Part shown: piece by piece, positions 14,669-21,626 of the stretch
Numbering within the stretch: the stretch's first letter is position 1
Layout of the letters: the number at the start of each line of letters is the position of its first letter
DNA from: Actinomycetes bacterium
GTDB taxonomy: Bacteria > Actinomycetota > Acidimicrobiia > Acidimicrobiales > Aldehydirespiratoraceae
DNA: 38,031 bases
Assembly: GCA_024276495.1 (NCBI GenBank)
Contig: JAJRXC010000011.1
Location: forward strand, 1 to 38,031
Reading direction: 5' to 3'
Translations under genes and position numbers: made by a program
Notes under the pieces: model-generated
Told to the model about the DNA's origin: nothing
Databases searched by the model: none
The model's input: only the letters and a program-made list of their open reading frames with translations

Positions 14669-15742
14669 TCAGATCACCGCGGCGAGCGTGGCGAGAAAGC
14701 GGTCGTTCTCGCGTTCGGTACCGATCGTGACCCGGATCCCCTCGCCGGAGAACGGGCGAACGACCACCCCTCGCTGCTCGAGCGCGAGCGCGACCTCGTC
14801 GGTGTGGTCACCGATCGGCAACCACACGAAGTTCGCGTGGGGATCGGGAAACGTGTGGCCTGCGGCGCGCAACGCGGCCACCACCCGTTCACGTTCGTTC
14901 CGAAGGAACCGAACCCGATCGCGGATCTCCTCGTCGGCGTCGATCGCCGCCCGCGCCGCGGCCTGGGCGATGGCGTTGACCGCGAACGGCACCATCGTCT
15001 TGTCGACGGCTGCGACCACCCGTGGATCACCGATCAGGTAGCCGACCCGGAGACCGGCGAGGCCGTGGGCCTTGGAGAAGGTGCGCAACACCACCGCGTT
15101 GTCGTGGTTCGGCAGCACGTCGCGCACCGGATCTCCGACCGCGTCATCGTTGAACTCCCGATACGCCTCGTCGATCGCGACGATGGTCGTGGAGTCGATT
15201 CGGTCCATGAAGCCGTTGAGGTCGTCGCTGGTCAGCACCGTGCCGGTCGGGTTGTTCGGCGACGCCAAGAAGACCAGTTTCGTCTTCTGGGTGACCACCG
15301 CCACGACCGCGTCGAGGTCGAACGCGCCGTCGACGAGCGGCACCGTCACGGAAACGCCGCCGACGAGTTGCGTGTAGACGGGATAGACCTCGAACGAGCG
15401 CCACGGGTAGACGACCTCGTCTCCGGCATCGACATAGGTGAGGCAGAGTTGTTGGAGCAGGCCGGCCGATCCCGGGCCGACCGTCACCGCGGCCGGGTCC
15501 ACCCGGAGATGTCCGGCCAGCGCCGCACGTAGCTCGCTCGCCCGATGGTCGGCGTAGCGGTTGATGCCGGTCGCGGCCTCGGCGATCGCCGCCGCGACCG
15601 CGGGGACCGGCGGCCACGGCGTCTCGTTGGAGGCGAGCTTGATCGCGTCGGCGATCCCGTGTTCCCGCTCGGCCTGCGCGGCGTCCTTGCCGGGCCGGTA
15701 GGCCGGCAGCCCGTCGATCGTGGCCCGTGGTCGTCCGGTCAT
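14669..15742 (-). CDS. hisC: Histidinol-phosphate/aromatic aminotransferase
   Basis: 357-aa class I/II PLP aminotransferase of the HisC family, transferring the amino group between glutamate and imidazole-acetol phosphate or aromatic 2-oxo acids. Motifs: KLASNETPWPP near the N terminus (SNENP-like), NRYADHRASELRAALA, NNPTGTVLT, VAIDEAYREF with D191 contacting PLP nitrogen, and Schiff-base K224 in RTFSKAHGLAGLRVGY. The C terminus has PHANFVWLP and VVVRPFSGEGIRVTIG. It lies outside any his operon and its ATG overlaps the sulfatase stop (ATGA, 15739-15742), so an aromatic-aminotransferase role is as likely as histidine synthesis. It converges with the AhpD-like gene with no intervening base. Confidence 0.87.
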   Translation of the reverse strand: MTGRPRATIDGLPAYRPGKDAAQAEREHGIADAIKLASNETPWPPVPAVAAAIAEAATGINRYADHRASELRAALAGHLRVDPAAVTVGPGSAGLLQQLCLTYVDAGDEVVYPWRSFEVYPVYTQLVGGVSVTVPLVDGAFDLDAVVAVVTQKTKLVFLASPNNPTGTVLTSDDLNGFMDRIDSTTIVAIDEAYREFNDDAVGDPVRDVLPNHDNAVVLRTFSKAHGLAGLRVGYLIGDPRVVAAVDKTMVPFAVNAIAQAAARAAIDADEEIRDRVRFLRNERERVVAALRAAGHTFPDPHANFVWLPIGDHTDEVALALEQRGVVVRPFSGEGIRVTIGTERENDRFLATLAAVI

Positions 15743-18003
15743 TGGTGCTTCATCATCTCGGCGATCAGGTCCTCGAAGTCGGGCGGTCGCGGCGGTCCCG
15801 CATCGATCACCACGCGTTCGAGACGATCGAGCCGGAAGGGTGGACCGTACTCCTCCGACACCGGGAAGTCCGTGCTGTAGCCGACGGTCAACCACTCCCC
15901 GTTGGTCGTGATGATCCCGGGCACCCGGGCATCGGCGACACCCCGGCCGATCTCGGCCCCGTCGGCGGACATCACCACATCGAGCCCACCTGGCGTCGTC
16001 TCGTCGACAACGAGGCCGAGCACCCGGGCGTCCGTCGGCCGGGGCACCGCGACCCGGAACCCACCCCGTTCCGGCGCATGCACGAAGAAGACCAGCTCGG
16101 CGCCGAGCGCGACCCACGACCATCCGCCGATCCAGTCCCCTTGCTCGCAGATCGTTCCGTCGGCGTCTCCCAATGGATCGGACAACGAAGCCACGGCGGT
16201 GAACCCGCCCCCGAGCAGCGGTCCGGAGTAGATGCTGACCCGCTCTCCTCTGCGCAGCTCGTAGCGGCGGCGGTAGCCGAGGTAGGGAGCGTGCATGAAC
16301 GGGAAGCGAGCCGCGACGGCGTCGTCGAGGGGGAGCACCTGATTGCGCTCGGCCTCCTCCCACCAACGGGCCACCAGTTCCTCGAGCTTGTCGGGGTGCG
16401 ACGCGGACAGGTCGTGGGCCTCCACGAAGTCCGCCGCCGAGTGGTAGAGCGCCCAGTGGTCCGTGCGGAAGTCGGCGCTGCCTTCCATCCGTTCGCGCTC
16501 GTAGGGGTTCAGCTGGTTGACGTGATCGGTGACCACCTTCCAGCCGTCTTCGTACATGGCTCGGCTGCCCCAACACTCGTAGTACTGGGAACGACGCACC
16601 TCGGGCGCGGTCGCGTCGACGATCGTCGGTACGAGCGAGACACCGTCGATCGACATCTGTGGCACCCCCCGCACCTGCTCGGGCATGTCGACATCGAGCA
16701 GGTCGAGCACCGTCGGCAGCAGATCGACGGCGTGGCAGTAGTGGTCGCGCAGACCACCGGCGTCGTCGACTCCGACCGGCCCACGCACGATCAGCGGATC
16801 GCGCACACCGCCCTCGAACGTGTACCGCTTCCACCGCTTGAGCGGTGTGTTACCGGCGTGGGCCCATCCCCAGGGATAGTGGTTGTAGCCGTGGTGCCCA
16901 CCAGCCCGGTCGATCTCGGCGCGGAGCCGGTCGAGATCCTCGAGATGATCGTTGAGCTGGGCGAGATGGTTGACGGACCCGTGGGGTCCTCCCTCTCCCG
17001 ACGCGCCATTGTCGGACATCAACACGACGATGGTGTTGTCGAGCTCCCCGCTCTCCTCCAGCTCGTCGAGGATGCGGCCGATCTGGCCGTCGGTGTGGGT
17101 GAGGAACGCGGCGAACACCTCCTGGAGCCGGGCGTAGAGCCGCTGTTCGCCGGAACGGAGCGAATCCCACGCGGCCACCCACGACGGCCGTTCCGACAAC
17201 TCGACGTCGGGCGGGACGATGCCGAGGTCCTTTTGGCGTTCGAGCGTGCGCTGCCGCGCCACGTCCCACCCGTCGTCGAAGCGGCCGGCGTAGGCCGCGA
17301 TCCATTCCTCGGGAACCTGGTGCGGGGAATGGGGTGCGCCGGTCGCCCAGTACATCATGAAGGGACGGTCCGGCTGGTGTTGACGAAGCTCGCGGATGTT
17401 GCGGATCGCCTCGTCGGCGATGTCCTCGGTGAAGTGGTAGCCGTCAGCCGGAGATCTCGGTCGGTCGACATAGGACTGGTCCCGCACCATGTCGGGAGTC
17501 CACTGGCTGTCCTCACCACCGAGGAAGCCGTAGTAGCGGTCGAACCCCTGACCGGTCGGCCAGGTGTGGAACGGACCGGCCGGCCCGCGGTGATCGCGGG
17601 GGCTCAGATGCCATTTGCCGATCGCCCAGGTGACCCACCCGTGCTCCCGCAGGATCGCCGGCAACGTCGCGGCCTCTCGCGGGATGACGCCGCTGTAGGC
17701 CGGGAACGGCAACGGGATGTCGGGCAGCATGCCCATGCCGACCCGATGGTGGTTGCGACCGGTCAACGCGCAGGCCCGGGTCGGGGAGCACACCGCGGTG
17801 GTGTGGAAGTTCGTGTAGCGCAGACCGCCGGCCGCGAGGCGGTCGATGTTGGGGGTGTCGATGAGTCCGCCGAAACAGCCGAGCTGACCGAAGCCACAGT
17901 CGTCGAGCACCATCAAGATGACGTTGGGTGCGCCTCGCCGATACGGGTCGGGTGGCCGATCGGCCGAGGATTCCGGCAATGTCAACCCGATCTCGTGAGC
18001 CAT
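15739..18003 (-). CDS. Arylsulfatase-type sulfatase without signal peptide
   Basis: 754-aa type I sulfatase hydrolysing sulfate esters. Seen: PNVILMVLDDCGFGQLGCFGG with metal ligands D34 and D35, the formylglycine motif C72-S-P-T-R76 within TTAVCSPTRACALTGRNHH, GKWHLS (catalytic Lys/His region) and IVVLMSDNGASGEGG with the C-terminal Asp-Asn metal ligands. The length fits mycobacterial AtsA-like enzymes. The N terminus (MAHEIGLTLPESSADRPPDP) has no secretion signal, so the enzyme is probably cytosolic and needs a formylglycine-generating enzyme encoded elsewhere. One base separates its ATG from the upstream acyl-CoA ligase stop, and its own stop overlaps the aminotransferase start, so all three are likely one transcript. 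Confidence 0.92.
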   Translation of the reverse strand: MAHEIGLTLPESSADRPPDPYRRGAPNVILMVLDDCGFGQLGCFGGLIDTPNIDRLAAGGLRYTNFHTTAVCSPTRACALTGRNHHRVGMGMLPDIPLPFPAYSGVIPREAATLPAILREHGWVTWAIGKWHLSPRDHRGPAGPFHTWPTGQGFDRYYGFLGGEDSQWTPDMVRDQSYVDRPRSPADGYHFTEDIADEAIRNIRELRQHQPDRPFMMYWATGAPHSPHQVPEEWIAAYAGRFDDGWDVARQRTLERQKDLGIVPPDVELSERPSWVAAWDSLRSGEQRLYARLQEVFAAFLTHTDGQIGRILDELEESGELDNTIVVLMSDNGASGEGGPHGSVNHLAQLNDHLEDLDRLRAEIDRAGGHHGYNHYPWGWAHAGNTPLKRWKRYTFEGGVRDPLIVRGPVGVDDAGGLRDHYCHAVDLLPTVLDLLDVDMPEQVRGVPQMSIDGVSLVPTIVDATAPEVRRSQYYECWGSRAMYEDGWKVVTDHVNQLNPYERERMEGSADFRTDHWALYHSAADFVEAHDLSASHPDKLEELVARWWEEAERNQVLPLDDAVAARFPFMHAPYLGYRRRYELRRGERVSIYSGPLLGGGFTAVASLSDPLGDADGTICEQGDWIGGWSWVALGAELVFFVHAPERGGFRVAVPRPTDARVLGLVVDETTPGGLDVVMSADGAEIGRGVADARVPGIITTNGEWLTVGYSTDFPVSEEYGPPFRLDRLERVVIDAGPPRPPDFEDLIAEMMKHQ

Positions 18004-18004
18004 G

Positions 18005-19594
18005 TCATCCCTCCCCCAGCTCTTCGGCCAGTTCCCTCAGCTTGTTCTTCGCGACCTTGTCGAGGGTGGCCCGGGGAAACTCGTCGACGAAGTGAACCGC
18101 CCGCGGCACCTTGAAGTCCGCGAGCCGTTGGGCACACCGGTCGATGATCGCCCGGGCGTGTTCGTCCTCGTCGCCGGGGGCGTCGGCGGCTCTGATGACG
18201 AAGGCGACCGGGACCTGGTCGAGCATCTCGTGGCTTCGACCGACGACGGCGATGTCACTGATCCCGCCCACCTCACGACAGGTCTCCTCGACTTGACGGG
18301 CCGACACGTTCTCCCCGCCGACCTTGAGCAGGTCCTTGTCTCGTTCCTGATAGAAGAACCGGCCGGCGTCATCGACCTTCACCATGTCGCCGGTGCGAAA
18401 CCAGCCGTCGGGGGTGAACGCCGACTCGTTGGCCTCGACATTGTCGAGATACTCGAGGAAGAGCTGGATGCCACGAACGCCCCGCAACCAGAGCTCGCCG
18501 ACCTGCTCGGGCCCGCACCGATCCCCGGTCGCGGGATCGACGACGAGCGCGTCGTAGCCGGGGGTCGGCCAACCCATCGTCTTGTCGGGAAACGGATGGT
18601 GCAGTGGCGCGTGGATCGCGTGGATGACGGTCTCCGTCATCCCGTAGGCGGGAAGGACCCGGAGCTTCAGCCAGTCCTCGAGCACCGGCATCACGAGACC
18701 GAAGACGCCGACGCGGATCGTGTGGGCCGGCACCGGCTGTCCACCGAGCGCCTTGAACACGAACGGGATCAGCGAGATGTGGGTGACCGAGTTTCGGGCC
18801 ACCACCTCCCAGAACCGGCTGGCCGAGAACTTCGGCTGCAACACGATCGTCGCGCCGACCCCCAGGACACTCCACAACGACCAGGTCTGGGCGTTCACAT
18901 GGAAGAACGGAAGATAGATGAGGTATGTGTCGCCGGGTCGCAGGTCGATGTTGCGGGGCCCGACCCGCGAGGTCCAGATCGCGTTCGCGTGGGTGTGCAC
19001 GACCGCCTTGGGAAGCGATGTCGTTCCCGACGTGAACATGATGCCGACCGGCAACATCGGGTCGGCCGGCCGGTCGGGGACGGAGGCGGCGTCACCGAAC
19101 AGCGCGGCCCAGTTCTCGTACCCGGGCGCTCTCTTCGCGGTCGCGGGTTCGCCGCTGTCGTCGTCGGTGACGACGTACCAGCCGAGGTCGGGGGCCGCGT
19201 CCCGCACGAGCGCGGCATGCTGCGGCTGGGTGATCACACCGACGACGTCGGTGTGGGCCGCGAAATAGGCGATCTCGCTGGCGACGGAGCGGGTGTTCGT
19301 CGTGACTCCCGCCGCGCCGATCCGTGCGCAGGCGTACCACGCCAGCACCATCTCCGGACAGTTGTCGGCGTGGATCAGCACCCGGTCGCCGACACCCACG
19401 CCCCGGTCGAGCAGCCCCGCGGCGATCCTCAGCGTGTCGTCGCGGAACTCGCGGTATGTCCATGTCCGGGAGGCGCCGTCGCGGGGCTCCCAGATCAGCA
19501 GTGGGGTGTCGGGCTGCGACGCGACCCATTCGTCGAGGAGGTGGGGAAGGTCCTGCCCCACCATCTGGAATCGTTCGATCTCGCGCGGATCCAT
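18005..19594 (-). CDS. Acyl-CoA synthetase (AMP-forming, FadD-like)
   Basis: 529-aa ANL-superfamily ligase that activates a carboxylic acid to its CoA thioester via an acyl-adenylate. Motifs: P-loop GIMFTSGTTSLPKAVVHTH (A3), LPAYGMTETV (A5), GWFRTGDMVKVDDAGRFFYQERDKDLLKVGGENVSARQVE (A7/A8 hinge, split here over the domain boundary) and the C-terminal catalytic-lysine region FPRATLDKVAKNKLRE. The ATG at 19594 gives MDPREIERFQMVGQDLPHLL, a normal N terminus; the frame remains open upstream but without coding character. It is the first gene of the sulfatase/aminotransferase unit, so the acid could derive from a sulfated compound (inference). Confidence 0.88.
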   Translation of the reverse strand: MDPREIERFQMVGQDLPHLLDEWVASQPDTPLLIWEPRDGASRTWTYREFRDDTLRIAAGLLDRGVGVGDRVLIHADNCPEMVLAWYACARIGAAGVTTNTRSVASEIAYFAAHTDVVGVITQPQHAALVRDAAPDLGWYVVTDDDSGEPATAKRAPGYENWAALFGDAASVPDRPADPMLPVGIMFTSGTTSLPKAVVHTHANAIWTSRVGPRNIDLRPGDTYLIYLPFFHVNAQTWSLWSVLGVGATIVLQPKFSASRFWEVVARNSVTHISLIPFVFKALGGQPVPAHTIRVGVFGLVMPVLEDWLKLRVLPAYGMTETVIHAIHAPLHHPFPDKTMGWPTPGYDALVVDPATGDRCGPEQVGELWLRGVRGIQLFLEYLDNVEANESAFTPDGWFRTGDMVKVDDAGRFFYQERDKDLLKVGGENVSARQVEETCREVGGISDIAVVGRSHEMLDQVPVAFVIRAADAPGDEDEHARAIIDRCAQRLADFKVPRAVHFVDEFPRATLDKVAKNKLRELAEELGEG

Positions 19595-19656
19595 GCTCGC
19601 CCCCCGGGGTCGTCTCGCAGTACAGCCCACCTCCGCCCACGCAAGCCAGTCACAAA

Positions 19657-19715
19657 CCCTGGTTCTATGACATCTGCGGACCGTATGACGGTCCGCAGAT
19701 GTCATAGAACCAGGG
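19657..19715. repeat. Perfect 59-bp palindrome, copy A
   Basis: 28-bp perfectly paired arms (19657-19684 and 19688-19715) around the 3-nt loop ATG. It lies in the divergent gap between the acyl-CoA ligase (-) and the sulfatase-like remnant (+), so it is not placed as a simple terminator for either. A near-identical palindrome is at 29700-29758; in flipped orientation the two agree at 52 of 59 positions and six of the seven differences form three compensated base pairs. Confidence 0.9.
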
Positions 19716-19727
19716 GGAGGGACGCCC

Positions 19728-19733
19728 TACGAT
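19728..19733 (+). promoter_or_regulatory. -10 hexamer of the sulfatase-like remnant
   Basis: TACGAT with a 6-nt spacer before the ATG at 19740, suggesting that a once-functional start existed here. Confidence 0.35.
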
Positions 19734-19739
19734 CCGGCG

Positions 19740-20045
19740 ATGACCACCGACGATCGGTTCGCACAGCCCGAAACCGTTCCCTACGTCGATGGCGCCGGAC
19801 CCCGCAACGTCATCGTCGTGCGCCAGCGCGGCCACGAGGACGACACGAGGAAGACCCGCCCCGGTCCGTCGTGGACGGGCACTCCGGCGACGCCCGAAGA
19901 CGATGGCCGCGACGGCCCAGTGGCTCGACGACAATGTCGGCCGCCGCGCCCACCTCTCGATGATCGACCATTGGTTCGGCCGGTCTTCGACCGCCTCGAC
20001 GCCCACGATCTCCGGGCCGACACCGCCGTCATCATCTCCGTCGCG
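19740..20045 (+). pseudogene. Frameshifted sulfatase-like remnant
   Basis: No single frame looks like a complete protein. Starting at ATG 19740 the frame reads [20 protein letters not shown] and [16 protein letters not shown] second frame then carries [23 protein letters not shown] (about 19914-19982), and the first frame resumes with [19 protein letters not shown] (about 19983-20040). Joined, the last two pieces resemble the sulfatase segment ...S-x-x-DxWxGRxxDRLDxxxLxxDTAVI... that precedes the metal-binding T/S-D-H/N-G motif, which is missing. At least one single-base deletion (near 19982) is needed to connect them. The family assignment rests on short motifs and is uncertain. It is followed directly by vapBC, suggesting insertion or decay at this site. 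Confidence 0.4.
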
Positions 20046-20047
20046 GG

Positions 20048-20094
20048 GATGCGTACACCTCGATGCGTACACCTCGATGTGTACAATGGTGTGC
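20048..20094 (+). promoter_or_regulatory. vapBC promoter with 14-bp operator repeats
   Basis: GATGCGTACACCTC occurs at 20048-20061 and 20062-20075, and a diverged third copy GATGTGTACAATGG at 20076-20089. Each carries a GTAC core. The -10 hexamer TACAAT (20082-20087) is inside the third copy and the ATG of vapB is 7 nt beyond it, so the transcript is probably leaderless. The repeats are the likely VapB(C) operator sites. Confidence 0.55.
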
Positions 20095-20325
20095 ATGGGC
20101 CGCACCAACATCGACATCGACGACGCGCTGATCGAACGGGCGATGCGGCTGTACGACCTGGAAACCAAACGCGAAGCGGTGCAACTCGCCCTCGAACGGT
20201 TGGTCGGCTCGGGGCCGATGTCGGTCGATGAACAACTCGCCATGCGCGGGTTCGGCTGGGACGGCGATCTCGACGATCTCCGCGGTGACCGCAACCCCGG
20301 ATGGTCGTCCCGTGCCGCTGATTGA
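20095..20325 (+). CDS. vapB: VapB-family antitoxin
   Basis: 76-aa antitoxin. [20 protein letters not shown] and [13 protein letters not shown] form the ribbon-helix-helix DNA-binding half typical of actinobacterial VapB (G-R-T-N-I-x-I-D-D), and the tail [19 protein letters not shown] is the toxin-neutralising segment (GxGWxGDLxxMR-like). ATG 20095 is preferred over the in-frame ATG at 20086 because the protein family begins MGRTN and the -10 hexamer overlaps 20086. It represses its own promoter together with VapC through the upstream repeats (family knowledge). The toxin gene starts 14 nt before this stop. Confidence 0.88.
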   Translation: MGRTNIDIDDALIERAMRLYDLETKREAVQLALERLVGSGPMSVDEQLAMRGFGWDGDLDDLRGDRNPGWSSRAAD

Positions 20326-20698
20326 CACGTCGGCCTGGATCGAGTTCCTGCGAGACACCGGCTCCCCCGCCTGCGAGCAGGTGACCGCCGCGATCCGGGC
20401 GGAAGACGCGACGCTCACCGACCCGGTGCTGCTGGAGCTCATGTCGGGGGCCCGGCCGCAGGATCACGACCGACTCCTTCGCTTCCTCAACGAACAGGAC
20501 TACGCACCGGTCGCTCCCCGCGCCGACTGGATCGACGCGGCCGAGATCTACGCCGGGTGTCGACGAAGCGGCATCACCGTGCGATCCCAGCTCGACTGCC
20601 TGGTCGCGGCGGTCGCCATCCGGCTCGATGCCGATCTCGTACATCACGACCGCGACTTCGACGCCATCGCCCGCATCACCGCGCTGCACATCGCATGA
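20312..20698 (+). CDS. vapC: VapC PIN-domain ribonuclease toxin
   Basis: 128-aa PIN-domain endoribonuclease. The acidic active site is complete: D5 in [15 protein letters not shown]42 in [11 protein letters not shown]95 in [11 protein letters not shown] and D113/D115 in [10 protein letters not shown]. The GTG at 20312 gives the standard N terminus (PLIDTSAW) and overlaps vapB by 14 nt, the usual arrangement for coupled synthesis. Target RNA unknown (many homologues cut tRNA or rRNA). The module sits beside a decayed gene and a palindromic repeat, as expected for a mobile or recently acquired toxin-antitoxin locus. Confidence 0.9.
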   Translation: MPLIDTSAWIEFLRDTGSPACEQVTAAIRAEDATLTDPVLLELMSGARPQDHDRLLRFLNEQDYAPVAPRADWIDAAEIYAGCRRSGITVRSQLDCLVAAVAIRLDADLVHHDRDFDAIARITALHIA

Positions 20699-20803
20699 TC
20701 CGGCTCAACCCCGGCCTCGCGTCGACCACCTCGAGGCTCACGATCGCGGACCGCGCCGACCCGGTTGCTCAGGTCGTCGATCGAGCGATGCCGGGGTCGG
20801 CGG

Positions 20804-21490
20804 TCAGGCCCTCGCCACCGTGAAGTTGTTGCGCATGCCCGCATCCCAGTGACCGGGAACGTGGCATCCGACCCACAGTGATCCCGGCTCGTCGAACTCC
20901 ACGATCATGGTCTGCATCTCGCCCGCCGGCAGCGTGATCGCGGGAACGGAATGTCCGCCGCCGACCTCGTCGTGACCGGCATCCATCTCCGCCATCTCGG
21001 CCATCTCGACCTCCGCGTCGTGCTGCTGGTCGAGGCTGCCGACGACCGCCTCGTGCTCGACGTCCCCGAGATTGGTGAACCGCAGCGCGAGAGTCGTTCC
21101 CTGGTCGATCGTCGGCAACGCGCAGCTGTACTCGAACTCTCGCATCTCGATGTCGACCACGAAGTCGACGTCGTCCATGTCGGGGGCCTCGTCGTGCTCT
21201 TCTTCGCTCACCGGTGCCTCGTCGTGGCCTTCTTCGCTCGCGGCCTCGGGCTCATCGTGATCGGGGTCGGCGACCGACTCCATGTCGGCATCAGTGGGAG
21301 TCCGCAGCTCACACAGCGGCGTGCCGTCGCGGGCCGTCTCGACCGCGTTCTCGTCGGCAGGGTGATCCGCGCCGCAGGCCGCGGCGACGAGGGCGAGGAC
21401 GACCAGCATCGCGGCGAGTCCGAGGCAACGGCGGCGGGAACGAGCGGGGCGAGCCACGATGGTCGGTCGGTTGTCGGGGGAAATGGTCAT
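20804..21490 (-). CDS. Cupredoxin-domain lipoprotein with acidic His-rich linker
   Basis: 228-aa exported blue-copper-type protein. Basic N terminus (RPARSRRR), hydrophobic segment LGLAAMLVVLALVAAACG with lipobox cysteine C39, so it is lipid-anchored outside the membrane. Residues 70-108 are an acidic His-containing linker with the decapeptide repeat SEEGHDEAPV/SEEEHDEAPD. The C-terminal cupredoxin fold has ligands H146 (VEHEAVVGS), C209, H214 and M219 in C-x4-H-x4-M (GCHVPGHWDAGM), and a second acidic/Met-rich insertion (VEMAEMAEMDAGHDE) lies between H146 and C209. Probably electron transfer or copper/metal binding at the cell surface. The start is supported by TAGATT 6 nt upstream. Confidence 0.87.
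   Translation of the reverse strand: MTISPDNRPTIVARPARSRRRCLGLAAMLVVLALVAAACGADHPADENAVETARDGTPLCELRTPTDADMESVADPDHDEPEAASEEGHDEAPVSEEEHDEAPDMDDVDFVVDIEMREFEYSCALPTIDQGTTLALRFTNLGDVEHEAVVGSLDQQHDAEVEMAEMAEMDAGHDEVGGGHSVPAITLPAGEMQTMIVEFDEPGSLWVGCHVPGHWDAGMRNNFTVARA
21186..21245 (-). repeat. 30-bp tandem duplication encoding an acidic His repeat
   Basis: Two 30-bp units (21186-21215 and 21216-21245), nearly identical, encode successive copies of the decapeptide SEE(G/E)HDEAP(V/D) in the cupredoxin lipoprotein linker. Confidence 0.7.
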
Positions 21491-21496
21491 TGTGCA

Positions 21497-21513
21497 AATC
21501 TACCGACCGGTAG
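21497..21513 (-). promoter_or_regulatory. -10 hexamer and inverted repeat upstream of the cupredoxin gene
   Basis: TAGATT on the minus strand (21502-21497) lies 6 nt before the ATG at 21490. CTACCG-AC-CGGTAG (21500-21513) is a perfect 6-bp inverted repeat overlapping its upstream edge, a possible TetR-like operator. Confidence 0.45.
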
Positions 21514-21626
21514 CCCCGTCAGCAGGGCCCTAGGTCCCGGTTTCCGGCCTCGAATCATCGACGACCGATCGGCGGACGCACCCCGAATCGGAGACGATCA
21601 CGGCGTCATCGACGGCGCCGCGACCG

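Noticed and set aside
15727-18114. 795-codon open frame on the plus strand over the sulfatase
   Set aside because: Antisense shadow of the sulfatase; its translation shows no domain, and is Val/Arg/Gly-rich as expected from GC bias.
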